From Ruegeria lacuscaerulensis (GTDB lineage: Bacteria; Pseudomonadota; Alphaproteobacteria; Rhodobacterales; Rhodobacteraceae), in assembly GCF_013034685.1 (NCBI RefSeq), contig NZ_WQGO01000001.1, positions 558,001-622,000 of the forward strand: DNA of 64,000 nt. Direction: 5' to 3'. Below are positions 16,320-25,724 of this stretch, one piece after another. Below the pieces are notes generated by a model, which saw only the letters and a list, made by a program, of their open reading frames with translations, did not search any database and was not told the DNA's origin. Positions within the stretch are counted from its first letter, which is position 1. Every line of letters starts with the position of its first letter. A program made the position numbers and the translations under genes.

Positions 16320-16778
16320 TTGCACATAAATTGCCAATCTCTAGGACGGGGACCACCCCTAAGGGATATCATTTTCGATTTTCGGGCAAGTTACGAGTGC
16401 AGAACAAAAGTCCTTTCCAGACTGGATCGCTGGCATCGAACATCGCGCCAAGAGGCCGCCAGCCTGGCACCCCAACGTCGCACAAATACAATCTGGCAAC
16501 GCCTCGCCTATCCCGGAGCCTTCGTCGGGGCGTTCTTTCTGGGGGTATTCGCCGTCTTCCTGACACGCTACATTCAATACCACATGGTAGGCGTGCCCGA
16601 CGCTGGTGACACGAACTTTCCAGGCATCATCGGTATCGGCGTGGCCAGCATGGCGAGTTTCTTTATCTCACTGTTCCTCACAGACAAACAAAAGGAATTC
16701 GCTAGTGCCAGCACGGCAGGCGTTATGACGACCACACTCACCTTCCCAAATCTGGTCTGGGAAAACGACATCGGATGA
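16320..16778 (+). CDS. two-helix membrane protein, unknown function, start uncertain
   Basis: The frame codes up to 152 residues from a TTG at 16320. The C-terminal ~95 residues look like a real protein: YPGAFVGAFFLGVFAVFLTRY and GIIGIGVASMASFFISLFL are two membrane helices, followed by a charged turn (TDKQKEF) and a conserved-looking tail. The first ~55 residues are basic and less convincing, and no good ribosome site marks a start, so the true protein may be shorter. No neighbour hints at a function. Confidence 0.5.
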   Translation: MHINCQSLGRGPPLRDIIFDFRASYECRTKVLSRLDRWHRTSRQEAASLAPQRRTNTIWQRLAYPGAFVGAFFLGVFAVFLTRYIQYHMVGVPDAGDTNFPGIIGIGVASMASFFISLFLTDKQKEFASASTAGVMTTTLTFPNLVWENDIG

Positions 16779-16911
16779 GTATTCGATATGGGCTCGAAGC
16801 CGTTTTTCTCCACGTTGCATACTAATGACTGACCCAAGCCCAGTTTTGACTCCCAGTTTTCTTAGTTCAATTGGTCGAAAACATCTTGTGGATACCTACT
16901 GGAGTGCCAAC

Positions 16912-17799
16912 TCACAGACAAACCCGTTGACTATCTGCTGCTTCCAATAGCGCCGCTGTAACTGCGTCGATCATTTTGGTGTGAGGCGATGCCGTCATGC
17001 TTACTAAGCCAACAATGCGTTCTGGTCCCTTCTGTTCAAGGGGGATCCTTTTGAGCCGCAGATGGTCATATGTCGTTAAACGGTTGTCTGGTATGATTGA
17101 CACGCCAAGTTCAGCGGCCACCATACTGGAGATTGCTTCAAGACTCTCAAGCTCCATCGCGTCTTTGACTTCAATGCCCTTTCTTTGCAGCCAAGTCTCG
17201 ATTTGCCTTCCTACAACCGCATCACGCGTAAAGCGAATAAACGGTGACGCACCAAGCAATTCTCTCGAAGGTAAATCCGGGGTGTTTTCCGAGACAAGCA
17301 GGACCAATTTTTCAGATACAATTTCTGAGAATTCCAATGTGTTTGGCAGAACATCTGGTCGGGAAATGATCGCCGCTTGAATCTGCCCGCGGTCCAACTG
17401 TAGCAAAAGCTGATTAGTCAAACCTGGAACAATCCGTACAAGGATGTCCGGATGCACGGACTTTAGCCTCGCCAACGCAGTTGGCACTAATCCAGTCAGG
17501 GTCGTTGGAACGGCCCCCAAAGTTATTTCACCAGAGAGTTCGTTGTTCGACTTCACCCTTTCCGCCAATCCGTCATATGCGGCCACCACCGCAGCAGCCT
17601 CTCCGACGAACGTTAGCCCGGTATGAGTAAGTTTGGGCGACTTGGATGATCGGTCAAATAATTCGAGCCCCAACGCGACCTCCAGATTCCGCATCTGGTG
17701 ACTGACCGCCGACGGAGTTAGATGCTCCGCCTCAGACGCGGCACGGAAGCTACCATGTCGATGAACTGCGATTAGAGTTCGCAGTGCCCGAATGCTCAT
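16912..17799 (-). CDS. LysR-family transcriptional regulator
   Basis: 295-residue LysR regulator. The N-terminal winged helix-turn-helix covers residues 1-60 (LRTLIAVHRHGSFRAASEAEHL, then TPSAVSHQMRNLE), a linker helix follows, and the effector domain begins about residue 88 (EITLGAVPTTLTGLVPTALARL) with two Rossmann-like lobes. ATG 17799 gives the classical start of the family and has GAGG nearby; the frame is open to 17853. It is divergent from the dioxygenase gene, the usual arrangement for a LysR protein controlling its neighbour, so the dioxygenase and alcohol dehydrogenase are the probable targets. Confidence 0.93.
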   Translation of the reverse strand: MSIRALRTLIAVHRHGSFRAASEAEHLTPSAVSHQMRNLEVALGLELFDRSSKSPKLTHTGLTFVGEAAAVVAAYDGLAERVKSNNELSGEITLGAVPTTLTGLVPTALARLKSVHPDILVRIVPGLTNQLLLQLDRGQIQAAIISRPDVLPNTLEFSEIVSEKLVLLVSENTPDLPSRELLGASPFIRFTRDAVVGRQIETWLQRKGIEVKDAMELESLEAISSMVAAELGVSIIPDNRLTTYDHLRLKRIPLEQKGPERIVGLVSMTASPHTKMIDAVTAALLEAADSQRVCL

Positions 17800-17944
17800 T
17801 CCGATAACCTCGCTAGCGCTAAAACCGTGTTCATTATGTGAAAATTTTTTCACTTATTAGTCAAAGATTTTTCGTTTTTGTTCATTTTTGTTGATGTGTA
17901 CCATGCACACAGCACGCCTTATGAAACCAAACCCAGAGATGCTT

Positions 17945-18793
17945 ATGGTTGCTCCCAAATCCAACGCCTATACTTCCATCGTCGCCAAACCCTTCGCTCC
18001 AAACCTCGGGGCTGAGATCTACGGAGTCGACCTAAGCCGGCCTGTGCCTGACGACCAGTTTGCAGAGATCTGCGACGCTTTTCACACCTACCAGGTGCTG
18101 TTCTTCAAAGAGCAGAAGGAAATACCACCTGCGCAGCACATTGAATTTGGGAAACGCTTTGGGCCGCTTCACGCACACCCCGCAGCCCCAACGATGGACG
18201 GGTATCCGGAGATTTTCGAAATACATGCAACTAAGAATTCCAAGGTAGCAAACGGTGAGTTCTGGCACTCTGACGTCTCTTGCGATGAGACACCGCCCCT
18301 TGGAACTATGCTGCAAATCCATATCGCCCCTCCTTGTGGCGGGGACACTATGTTCAGTGATATGTATGCGGCCTACGATGATCTTTCGGAACCGATAAAA
18401 GATATGATCAACGGGTTATCTGCACTTCATAGTTCCGAGCATATCTACAAAGGCCGCTATAGCGACCGGGGGCAAAAAGACAGCGAAATTGACTGTCCCG
18501 AAGCAGTTCATCCGATCGTCAGGACCCATCCGGAAACGGGCCGAAAGTCGCTGTTTGTGAATCGAACATTTACAACAAAGATTTTGGGCTTGTCGGAAAA
18601 GGAAAGCGACGCGATCCTCAACATGCTTTTCGAGCATGCGGAACAGATCAACTATCAAATCCGGTTCAGGTGGTCACTTAACGACATGGCCTTTTGGGAC
18701 AACCGGTGCTGTATGCATCGTGCGATCTGGGACTATTGGCCCGCTGAGAGAAAAGGGCGACGTGTGACCGTGAAAGGCGATAGGCCTGTCTAG
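17945..18793 (+). CDS. TauD/TfdA-family Fe(II)/2-oxoglutarate dioxygenase
   Basis: 282-residue non-heme iron dioxygenase from ATG 17945 (AGAG upstream; the frame is open from a TTG at 17888 and other ATGs at 17921 and 17939 are possible). Iron ligands are H108 and D110 in WHSD and H258 in MHRAIWDY, with the 2-oxoglutarate-binding arginine in ERKGRR (269-273). The N-terminus NLGAEIYGVDLS is characteristic of TauD/TfdA. Such enzymes hydroxylate taurine, other sulfonates, phenoxyacetates, carnitine precursors and similar; the substrate here is unknown. It is 55 bases upstream of the alcohol dehydrogenase, so the pair may oxidise a substrate and then its alcohol product. Confidence 0.92.
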   Translation: MVAPKSNAYTSIVAKPFAPNLGAEIYGVDLSRPVPDDQFAEICDAFHTYQVLFFKEQKEIPPAQHIEFGKRFGPLHAHPAAPTMDGYPEIFEIHATKNSKVANGEFWHSDVSCDETPPLGTMLQIHIAPPCGGDTMFSDMYAAYDDLSEPIKDMINGLSALHSSEHIYKGRYSDRGQKDSEIDCPEAVHPIVRTHPETGRKSLFVNRTFTTKILGLSEKESDAILNMLFEHAEQINYQIRFRWSLNDMAFWDNRCCMHRAIWDYWPAERKGRRVTVKGDRPV

Positions 18794-18847
18794 ACTCGAC
18801 CGAACCGAATTGCTGGATCAAAGAAACCGAATCTTTAGGAGCGATAA

Positions 18848-19882
18848 GTGCGAGCTGCAGTCGTAAGAAAGTTTTGTGAAGATCTTTCGATTGAGACGGT
18901 CCCGGATCCAACCTGCCCAGACAATGGAGTGGTCCTGGAGGTCGCAGCCTGTGGAGTATGCCGCTCGGATTACCATGGATGGTCTGGCGCGCACCCCAAA
19001 GTTCAAAATGGCTCCATCTTAGGGCACGAATATTGTGGAACTGTGGTAGAGGCAGGGCCTCAAGCGAAGCACAGTGTTGGTGACCGCCTCATAGCGCCAT
19101 TCATCTTGGGTTGCGGCAGCTGCAACGCTTGTCAAACAGGCGTAGCAAACACTTGTGCCAACCAAATCGTTCCAGGATTTGGAACGCCAGGTGCCTATGC
19201 AGAATATGTCGCTGTGCCGTTTGACCATAACTTAGTTCACTTGCCAGAAACGCTCTCTACTTCCTTGGCGGCAGGGCTCGGGTGTCGTGTAACCACTGCT
19301 TGGCATGCTTTGACAGACCGTGCAGATGTCGCAGCTGGTGAATGGGTGGCTGTCCACGGTACAGGAGGTATTGGCTTGTCCGTTCTTCTATTGGCAAAAA
19401 TGCTTGGATGCCGAGTTGTCGTAGTGGATGTGGTTGAAGAGAAACTTGAGCATGCAAAGCTCAACGGCGCAGACGCTACAGTAAATGCCAGCAAAGAAGA
19501 CGCCGCAGCAGCGATCCTAGATATCACGGATGGAGGAGCACAGGTTTCCATAGAAGCGCTGGGGATCGAAACAACGACGAACGCATCCTTAGAGTGTCTC
19601 GCCATACTTGGTCGACACGTGCAAATTGGTATGCCTTCGGGCGACGGCCAGATGCAGGTAAACATGCGTGCAATCTATTCCAAACAACTCTCGTTTTTCG
19701 GCACTCGTGGTATGCCTTCGTGGAAATACCCACGCCTTCTAGGAATGATCGAGCGTGGCGAAGTAGATATCCAGCCAATGGTCGCCAGAGAGGTCCGATT
19801 GGAAGAGGCCAGCAATGAACTTCGCGCAATGAATGGACCAACTTCCCCAGGAACCGCTGTTATCACAAGGTTTCAGCCGTGA
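18848..19882 (+). CDS. zinc-dependent medium-chain alcohol dehydrogenase
   Basis: 344 residues from a GTG preceded by GGAG. Catalytic zinc ligands C38, H60, E61 and C146; structural zinc cysteines C89, C92, C95 and C103; nucleotide-binding GTGGIG at 171-176 with an acidic residue after the second strand (VVVVDV), favouring NAD. Full family length. It probably oxidises a primary or secondary alcohol released in the pathway started by the upstream dioxygenase; substrate unknown. Ends 147 bases before the converging membrane-protein gene. Confidence 0.94.
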   Translation: MRAAVVRKFCEDLSIETVPDPTCPDNGVVLEVAACGVCRSDYHGWSGAHPKVQNGSILGHEYCGTVVEAGPQAKHSVGDRLIAPFILGCGSCNACQTGVANTCANQIVPGFGTPGAYAEYVAVPFDHNLVHLPETLSTSLAAGLGCRVTTAWHALTDRADVAAGEWVAVHGTGGIGLSVLLLAKMLGCRVVVVDVVEEKLEHAKLNGADATVNASKEDAAAAILDITDGGAQVSIEALGIETTTNASLECLAILGRHVQIGMPSGDGQMQVNMRAIYSKQLSFFGTRGMPSWKYPRLLGMIERGEVDIQPMVAREVRLEEASNELRAMNGPTSPGTAVITRFQP

Positions 19883-20029
19883 TCAGCGCAAACGCCTGAT
19901 AGGTATTTATTCAGTCATTCTCTCTGTCATCGTGCGCCCCTTCGCAAATTCAGATACTCACGCAAACTGGCTGTTCAGGGTAATGCAATGAGCGCCTGCT
20001 TTGGGCTCGGTGCAGACGTTCAGCAGAAT

Positions 20030-20620
20030 TCAGTGAGCGTCCGCTGTGCGGACGAAGTCGCCATTGTCCGCCTGGGGACAAAGGTCCGCTTTGGGGAGAC
20101 GCGCCCAGAGAAACCCAGTCAGAAGCGAAAGCAGTACAGCCAAAGTTGTCAGGGCCGATTTAACAATTGTGGCTGTACTGGCGGCATACACCAGTGCACT
20201 TGATACCTCTGGCCAACTCCAAATCATGGCCGCGATTCCAATGTTTTCGAAATAGTCGAAGAAGGCGCAGCCAACCGAGAGAATTATGCCAGAGCGAACA
20301 AGCTTGCTGTCGGGCATACGTCGCCCGAACCAGCTAAACGTGGTTATCAAAGTCAGCGCGAGCATAGCCGGGTAAAATGTATCCAGAGAGAGCTGGTAAC
20401 TAAGATAATACTCGCGCCCTTCCGCTCTTAAGGCTTCAAGAAGCGACGCGGCGTCTTTGGGATTGTAGCCGAGCGGACGCATGTCGAATGGGACGTGCCC
20501 CGAGACAGCTTCGATGTGAGCAAGCGTGACGCTGATCATCAGCACGTAGATGACTAAAGCAATCAACCCGCAGCCAACGGCGGCAAAACCGATGTACCTT
20601 GAAAGAATTGTGTGAATCAT
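20030..20620 (-). CDS. four-helix membrane protein, unknown function
   Basis: 196 residues from ATG 20620, which has a perfect AGGAG site; the open frame upstream to 20722 lacks one. Four hydrophobic segments: about 10-35 (GFAAVGCGLIALVIYVLMISV), 85-105 (FYPAMLALTLITTF), 118-145 and 155-180. A periplasmic stretch holds RPLGYNPKDAASLLEALRAEGREYYL. Not recognised. It is divergent from the Crp/Fnr-type gene (77 bases), which may control it. Confidence 0.8.
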   Translation of the reverse strand: MIHTILSRYIGFAAVGCGLIALVIYVLMISVTLAHIEAVSGHVPFDMRPLGYNPKDAASLLEALRAEGREYYLSYQLSLDTFYPAMLALTLITTFSWFGRRMPDSKLVRSGIILSVGCAFFDYFENIGIAAMIWSWPEVSSALVYAASTATIVKSALTTLAVLLSLLTGFLWARLPKADLCPQADNGDFVRTADAH

Positions 20621-20697
20621 TTTGGGAACTCCTTGATCTGTGCCAAGTTGCCCTTGGGTGAAGCCACACGCATTATCATTTGATAAGGCAAACCAAG

Positions 20698-21261
20698 ATG
20701 GATCTACGGAAATTTCTCGCACAGTCTCCTGACCTGCCTGATATGAGTTTTGCAGACGGTTTTGCGTCTCAGTGGAGAAGTAAGCGTTTGAACAAGGGCG
20801 CGCGCCTTGCCCACCAAGAACAACCTGAATCAGATGAGTTCATTCTTTTGGATGGGTGCCTAGCCAGCAGCATTTGTGACCAAGAAGGCAAGGAAGTATG
20901 CGTTGGGCTCCATGTAGGTCCTTGCGTTGTCACGCCGAATATCGCGCGAACGCGGGATGGAGTGTCCCTTGTGTCCATCGAGGCAACCAAAGACGCTTCG
21001 CTTTATTGGATCAATACTGATCGGCTTACGAACCTGATGATTGAGTCTGAACCAATCCGAAACTGGGCAAATGGTATTCTACGAGACGCATTGAGTGAAA
21101 AGGCGGAACGCGAATGGTGTCTCGCCGCTCTTGGCGGGGCGGAGCGGCTGAACTGGTTCCGCCAAGCATTCCCCAGCTATGAAGACATTTTCACTCATTC
21201 GTTGATAGCATCCTTTTTGGGGATCACGCCTGTCACGATGAGCCGTCTACGCGCTAGGTAG
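20698..21261 (+). CDS. Crp/Fnr-family transcriptional regulator
   Basis: 187 residues. The N-terminal two thirds match the cyclic-nucleotide-binding-like beta roll (LAHQEQPESDEFILLDGCLA, then VGLHVGPCVVTPNIART), and the C-terminus has a winged helix ending in the recognition element FLGITPVTMSRLRAR. No N-terminal cysteine cluster of the FNR iron-sulfur type is present, so it is not an oxygen-sensing FNR. The ATG at 20698 follows an AAGG. A divergent membrane-protein gene is its nearest possible target. The effector is unknown. Confidence 0.85.
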   Translation: MDLRKFLAQSPDLPDMSFADGFASQWRSKRLNKGARLAHQEQPESDEFILLDGCLASSICDQEGKEVCVGLHVGPCVVTPNIARTRDGVSLVSIEATKDASLYWINTDRLTNLMIESEPIRNWANGILRDALSEKAEREWCLAALGGAERLNWFRQAFPSYEDIFTHSLIASFLGITPVTMSRLRAR

Positions 21262-21496
21262 AGTGCAAAAAGAAGGGGGGAACTCACGATTTGGAGATTC
21301 CTACCGTCGCCTACGGAAACCCAACAAGGCAACTCGGCTGAACTATTGGAACTCTCAGAGGCGATATACATTCAAATAACCGACTTTCCTTGAGCCCGCG
21401 TAAGCGGGTGAAGGTTGTTGATATCTGGAAAATAGATAGGGGCGCGAACAATATCGGTGTAGGCAAAAAACTTGCTACAGCACTGCAAAGAGCCAA

Positions 21497-22276
21497 TCAG
21501 GAACAAAGAAGGTTCGACAACTTTTCGGCTCCACCATTCAGGACAGGAAGGAATTCGAGCAACCCTTGCAGTTCATGACGTTGCGTTGGGGCATGAACCG
21601 ACAAAGTGGCGACCAACCTGCCGGTCTCGTCCTGAATTGGCACGGCAACAGCGGTCATGCCGGACATGAATTCTTCGTCATCAGTCGAATAATTTCTGGC
21701 AGAAATCCGGTTCATTTCGGCCCGCAATGCCTCCGGTTCGGTCAGTGTATGCGGCGTCTGGGCGTCCAGCCTACCAGCGGCCAGATAACCGTCCAGAACT
21801 TGTTGCCTAAGCGTCGACAAGTACATCTTGCCGCTAGCGGTGCAGTGAAACGGCACTTGCGTCCCGATCGGCAATTGAATGCGCAAAGGCCACTTTGTCT
21901 CGACCCGGTCAAGATAGATCATCCCTTCGCGGTCGGGGATCGCCAGATTGCACGTTTCGCCGATCTCATCCGCCACGCCGCGCAAAATTGCTAGTCGCGC
22001 CGTACGAAGATGTTCCGATGACACTGTATTCACGGAAAGCTGGCGCAGGCGAGGCCCCGGTCCGAAAGACCGCCCATCCAGATCGCGCTGCAGAAACCCT
22101 TCGGCTTCGGCGGTTTGCAGCAGGCGATGGATCGTCGGTTTTGCCAAGCCCAGAGTTTCGATTAAATCCGATGGCTTCACCGCGACCCCACGCCGGGCGA
22201 TTTCCTCAAGGATCACCAATAGGCGCAGGTTTGTCGGTATCTGAGTTTCTTTTTCGGGTGCATCAGTATAGGCCAT
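21497..22276 (-). CDS. IclR-family transcriptional regulator
   Basis: 259 residues. Winged helix-turn-helix at about 15-75 (LLVILEEIARRGVAVKPSDLI, ETLGLAKPTIHRLLQTAEAEGFL), then the IclR effector domain (TCNLAIPDREGMIYLDRVE, PFHCTASGKMYLSTL, ARNYSTDDEEFMSGMTAVAVPI). It lies directly downstream of the TRAP large permease (11 bases), so it forms the last gene of the TRAP operon and probably senses the transported compound or a breakdown product. A palindrome between the TRAP and GMC promoters is a possible binding site. Confidence 0.94.
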   Translation of the reverse strand: MAYTDAPEKETQIPTNLRLLVILEEIARRGVAVKPSDLIETLGLAKPTIHRLLQTAEAEGFLQRDLDGRSFGPGPRLRQLSVNTVSSEHLRTARLAILRGVADEIGETCNLAIPDREGMIYLDRVETKWPLRIQLPIGTQVPFHCTASGKMYLSTLRQQVLDGYLAAGRLDAQTPHTLTEPEALRAEMNRISARNYSTDDEEFMSGMTAVAVPIQDETGRLVATLSVHAPTQRHELQGLLEFLPVLNGGAEKLSNLLCS

Positions 22277-22287
22277 CCCGGTACATT

Positions 22288-23646
22288 CTAGTTGTTTGGC
22301 AGCAGGATCAAGGCCAGATCAGGTACCAGTGACACCAGTATCCAAACTGATAGCAAAGCCACTAGATACGGCACCGTGTAGCGCAACAATCTGAAATAGG
22401 GCACGCCGGTCACGCCGGACGCCACGTACAAGTTCAATCCATAGGGCGGGGTGATGAAACCGATGGATGCCCCGACCAGAAAGATCACCGAGAAATGGAT
22501 TGGATCGACGCCAACAGACGCTGCTATGGGGGCCAGTATCGGGGCAAGAATGATCGTGACAGGTAGGCTTTCCAACACCATGCCGGAAAAGAATACGATC
22601 ACCATCGAGGTAAACAACACGGCGTGGTACCCGCCCATTGAGGTGACAAAGTCACCGATCGTCTGCTGCGCCCCCAGCAACGACAGGATTTGCTGCATCA
22701 CGACAGACACGGCAATCAGCGGTGCAAGGATACCAGTGATCTGCGCAGATCGGATCACGATCGAGGGGATCTCAGGGATGGTAAACCCTTCAACTACGAA
22801 CATCTCGGCATAGGTTTTCTCAGTCGGCGGAATATTGTTGCGCGCGCCCATGATGCGGTTAATCGGATAACTGACCAGCCCGGCAATCACACAGAATCCG
22901 ACAGTCACGCCGGCGGCTTCGGTGGGTGAAAACTTGCCGGTGTAGATGCCCCACAGTACTAGGCCGATGGCAAAGAACCCAAGCCATGCGCCAAAGGCGG
23001 TTTTCAGGATGCGGTTAAGTTGCAACGGGATCAGATAGCCCCAACCGTTGATGCGGCAGATGATCCAACAGGCCAGTTGCATGCCCATCACCATCAGCGC
23101 GCCGGGCAGAATGCCGGCCACGAACAGCTCGGAGATTGGCAGGTTCATCAGGAACCCGTAGACGATGAAAATAATCGACGGCGGTATGATGATGCCGACC
23201 GTACCACCCGCCGCAGCGGTTGCGGCACTAAAGCGCTCGTCATAACCGCCCTTGACCATTTCCGGGTGCAGCATCGACCCGATCGTCGCGGTGGTTGCCG
23301 AGTTTGAGCCGGAAATCGCCGCGAACAACCCGCACGCTCCCAGCGAGGCCATCGCAAGCCCGCCGCGTATCCAGCCCAGACAGGCATAGGCAAAGTCGCT
23401 TAGCCGGCGCGCAATACCGGATTTGTTGATCAGGTCACCGGTCAGAATGAACAACGGCATCGCCAACAGGGCGAAGCCCTTGTTGAACACGTTCAAGAGT
23501 TCCGCTCCCATATTGTCCAGCGTCAGGCCAAGGACAAAAGAACAGCCGATCACCCAATAGCTGATGACCAGCAGAACCGGCACGCCCAGCATGAACAGAA
23601 AAGTGACCCCTATCGAGATCAGAGTTACCCAGGTTCCGTCCGCCAT
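22288..23646 (-). CDS. TRAP transporter large permease (DctM family)
   Basis: 452 residues with about twelve membrane helices and the DctM landmarks: AMPLFILTGDLINKSG, ISGSNSATTATIGSMLHPEM, GIIIPPSIIFIVYG, and GFITPPYGLNLYVASGV near the end. It catalyses sodium- or proton-driven uptake of a substrate delivered by the periplasmic binding protein. Its start touches the stop of the small-permease gene (shared base 23646), showing translational coupling. Substrate not deducible; the neighbouring GMC oxidoreductase suggests an alcohol or a compound with one. Confidence 0.95.
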   Translation of the reverse strand: MADGTWVTLISIGVTFLFMLGVPVLLVISYWVIGCSFVLGLTLDNMGAELLNVFNKGFALLAMPLFILTGDLINKSGIARRLSDFAYACLGWIRGGLAMASLGACGLFAAISGSNSATTATIGSMLHPEMVKGGYDERFSAATAAAGGTVGIIIPPSIIFIVYGFLMNLPISELFVAGILPGALMVMGMQLACWIICRINGWGYLIPLQLNRILKTAFGAWLGFFAIGLVLWGIYTGKFSPTEAAGVTVGFCVIAGLVSYPINRIMGARNNIPPTEKTYAEMFVVEGFTIPEIPSIVIRSAQITGILAPLIAVSVVMQQILSLLGAQQTIGDFVTSMGGYHAVLFTSMVIVFFSGMVLESLPVTIILAPILAPIAASVGVDPIHFSVIFLVGASIGFITPPYGLNLYVASGVTGVPYFRLLRYTVPYLVALLSVWILVSLVPDLALILLPNN

Positions 23647-24311
23647 CAGTCCGATCCTATCACCGCCTGCTGAAGCAGTGGCTTACCTGTTTTCCAGTTG
23701 TCAAAATCATCTGCCAGGTTCTGAAACACCCGCCCAACCATTAGGAAGAACGACAGCGGCGCGGCCAGAAGGAACCACCATTGCATGATGTTGTCGGTTC
23801 CGAGCACGATCTGAAAATTCGAAGCCGAAAGCGCCACCAGACGTGTCGTTGTCACGATGACAATGACTGCGAAAATGAACCAAAGAACAGCGTCCAATAT
23901 CAGACAGGCCAGCTGCGCGCCGCGCGGCATCCCCGTGCGAAATTCAGTAAAGCTCAGATGTGTACGCAGGCGCACGTTGTAAGACGCCCCAAACCAGGCC
24001 ATCACCATGAACAACAACGGCGGGATGGTCGTCGACCACGGTTCCTGATCGTTGAACACAAACCTGTCAATAACACCCCAAAAGATGATCAGCGCGATGG
24101 CCAGATAGGAGTACACCATGACCGAGCGTTCAAGCTGGCGCTCGATGAACGGTACTTTTCGGTAGATCATCATGATTAGAAAACCGCCGAGCGCGGCGAC
24201 CACCGTTCCGACTACCCAAGCCGCGTCAGACCGCAGTGCGGTTTGAATCTCGAATGAATCCCGGCTGAGTAGGGCGCTGAAAATTGCGCCAATATCTGCC
24301 CACAGCGACAT
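23646..24311 (-). CDS. TRAP transporter small permease (DctQ family)
   Basis: 221 residues, four membrane helices (about 35-55, 65-88, 128-150, 180-200) with DctQ-type features such as the conserved mid-helix region MVMAWFGASYNVRLRTHLSF and a C-terminal ...FFLMVGRVFQNLADDF. Longer at the N-terminus than minimal DctQ proteins. It pairs with DctM to form the membrane unit; it lies 67 bases after the binding-protein gene on the same strand. Confidence 0.92.
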   Translation of the reverse strand: MSLWADIGAIFSALLSRDSFEIQTALRSDAAWVVGTVVAALGGFLIMMIYRKVPFIERQLERSVMVYSYLAIALIIFWGVIDRFVFNDQEPWSTTIPPLLFMVMAWFGASYNVRLRTHLSFTEFRTGMPRGAQLACLILDAVLWFIFAVIVIVTTTRLVALSASNFQIVLGTDNIMQWWFLLAAPLSFFLMVGRVFQNLADDFDNWKTGKPLLQQAVIGSD

Positions 24312-24378
24312 GAACCCCGTCCTCCCAGTCGGTGTTTAGTGGAACCGGCCCGCGAAGGGACCGGTTCGTTCAGTTTAA

Positions 24379-25617
24379 TCAGGCAGTGCCCATCCACCAA
24401 CGGCGGGGTTCGACATTTTCAGGCAGCATGTCCGCCGGAATCTCGCGCGCGATGTCGTAGATTTCCTGATAGGTATCGATGCCACCTGCCCAGTTGTTCA
24501 GACGCTCACGCCATTGCGCCCAGGGTTCAGGGTTGTAGTTCGGCGCACACATTTCTTCGGCAAGTTTGATTTGATCATCAGCCAAGAACGCGGCCCGTAC
24601 ACCGTTTTCGGCAAAGATCGTGTTCGGCAGTTGTGGGTCCGAGAAGCCCACGGTGTTCAGCAACGCAGCCTCGTTCGCACCTTGAATGAGCGCTTGTGTG
24701 AAGTACGAGGATTCCATGACGGCGTCCTGAAGCTCTCCGCTCAGGCTGTCGAACACCTTTGCTGACATCGAGGTGTGTTCAGTACCACAGAAGAACTTAA
24801 GGTTCACCGACTGCGACACAACTGGGGCCATGTTGGCATAAGCCACGGCAGAGGCCCAAGTCTCGGCCCCATCGATCAGACCAGTTTTCAACGCATCCAA
24901 CGTCTCTTCCCACGCGACAGGCACTGGGTTCAGGTTCAGCAGCTGCATTGCGATCCGACCAAGTTGTGTGCCGGTCACGCGGTTCTTAGTACCGAACAAC
25001 TCTTCCAGCTTTGTAACAGTTGGTTTGTCTGCAAAGTTAGAACCCATCTGAAGGCCACGCAGTTCACAATGGGTGAACAAGAACTTCAGCCCATGGCGCT
25101 TCTCAAGGGGGTCTCGTAAGATGCGCTGACTGGCGGGGCTGTAAAAGAAATGATACTGCGCTGCGCGGCTGGGGAACATATAGGCATAGTCCAACACGTT
25201 CAAATACGGCGCGCCGCCTGCCGAGTTCTGGGTTGAAGCGGCATAGATGTCGACGATTCCCTGCTGAGTCTTCTCGACGCAGCTCAGCTGACCGCAGATC
25301 TGGTTGTCGCCGATGAACTCGATGCGAATCTCACCGTCTGTTCGCTCTTCGAGGTCGCGCGCGAACTCGATGGCACCGGCCCGTTCGATCAAAAGGTTGC
25401 GGGTATTGAAGCCGGCTGCACCGAATTTCAGCGTGTGTTTGGGCTCCTTCGAGAACCTCTTTTCATAATTTGACTCAGCGGCTTGCGCCAGATTGGCGAG
25501 GCTCATCGCGCCGCCAAACCCACCAGCTGCCAGCAGAGTCGAGCTCATGCCATAGCGCCCTGCCACACGGAAGAAATCCCGCCGTGAAATGCCACTCAGT
25601 TTCCGTCCGATCTCCAT
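24379..25617 (-). CDS. TRAP transporter substrate-binding protein (DctP family), Tat-exported
   Basis: 412 residues from ATG 25617, preceded by GGGAGG at ideal distance. The N-terminus carries a twin-arginine signal (SRRDFFRV) followed by a hydrophobic stretch and AQA cleavage site, so it is exported folded by Tat. The mature part has DctP traits: KFGAAGFNTRNLLIERAGAIEF, the dicarboxylate-type arginine region LKFLFTHCELRGLQMGS, and a long helical C-terminus. Tat export suggests a bound cofactor or fast folding. First gene of the operon binding protein - DctQ - DctM - IclR, divergent from the GMC oxidoreductase. Confidence 0.93.
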   Translation of the reverse strand: MEIGRKLSGISRRDFFRVAGRYGMSSTLLAAGGFGGAMSLANLAQAAESNYEKRFSKEPKHTLKFGAAGFNTRNLLIERAGAIEFARDLEERTDGEIRIEFIGDNQICGQLSCVEKTQQGIVDIYAASTQNSAGGAPYLNVLDYAYMFPSRAAQYHFFYSPASQRILRDPLEKRHGLKFLFTHCELRGLQMGSNFADKPTVTKLEELFGTKNRVTGTQLGRIAMQLLNLNPVPVAWEETLDALKTGLIDGAETWASAVAYANMAPVVSQSVNLKFFCGTEHTSMSAKVFDSLSGELQDAVMESSYFTQALIQGANEAALLNTVGFSDPQLPNTIFAENGVRAAFLADDQIKLAEEMCAPNYNPEPWAQWRERLNNWAGGIDTYQEIYDIAREIPADMLPENVEPRRWWMGTA

Positions 25618-25649
25618 TGCTATCCTCCCGTTTCGCAATTATTGAGACG

Positions 25650-25662
25650 TTTTGTATCAAAA
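25650..25662. promoter_or_regulatory. 13-bp palindrome in the TRAP/GMC divergent promoter region
   Basis: TTTTG-TAT-CAAAA, perfect, within the 107-base gap between the divergent TRAP operon and GMC oxidoreductase genes. IclR-type regulators bind short palindromes in such gaps, so it is a candidate site for the IclR protein of this locus. Chance occurrence in AT-rich DNA is possible. Confidence 0.35.
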
Positions 25663-25724
25663 AATGCTAGTATAGTTCTGGCAATTTGCATAGAGTTTTT
25701 TGACGACTTTGGGAGGAGACGGTC

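Noticed and set aside
19883-19925. ATCAG..CTGAT pairing after the alcohol dehydrogenase as a terminator
   Set aside because: The stem has a mismatch and a short arm; too weak to list as a terminator.
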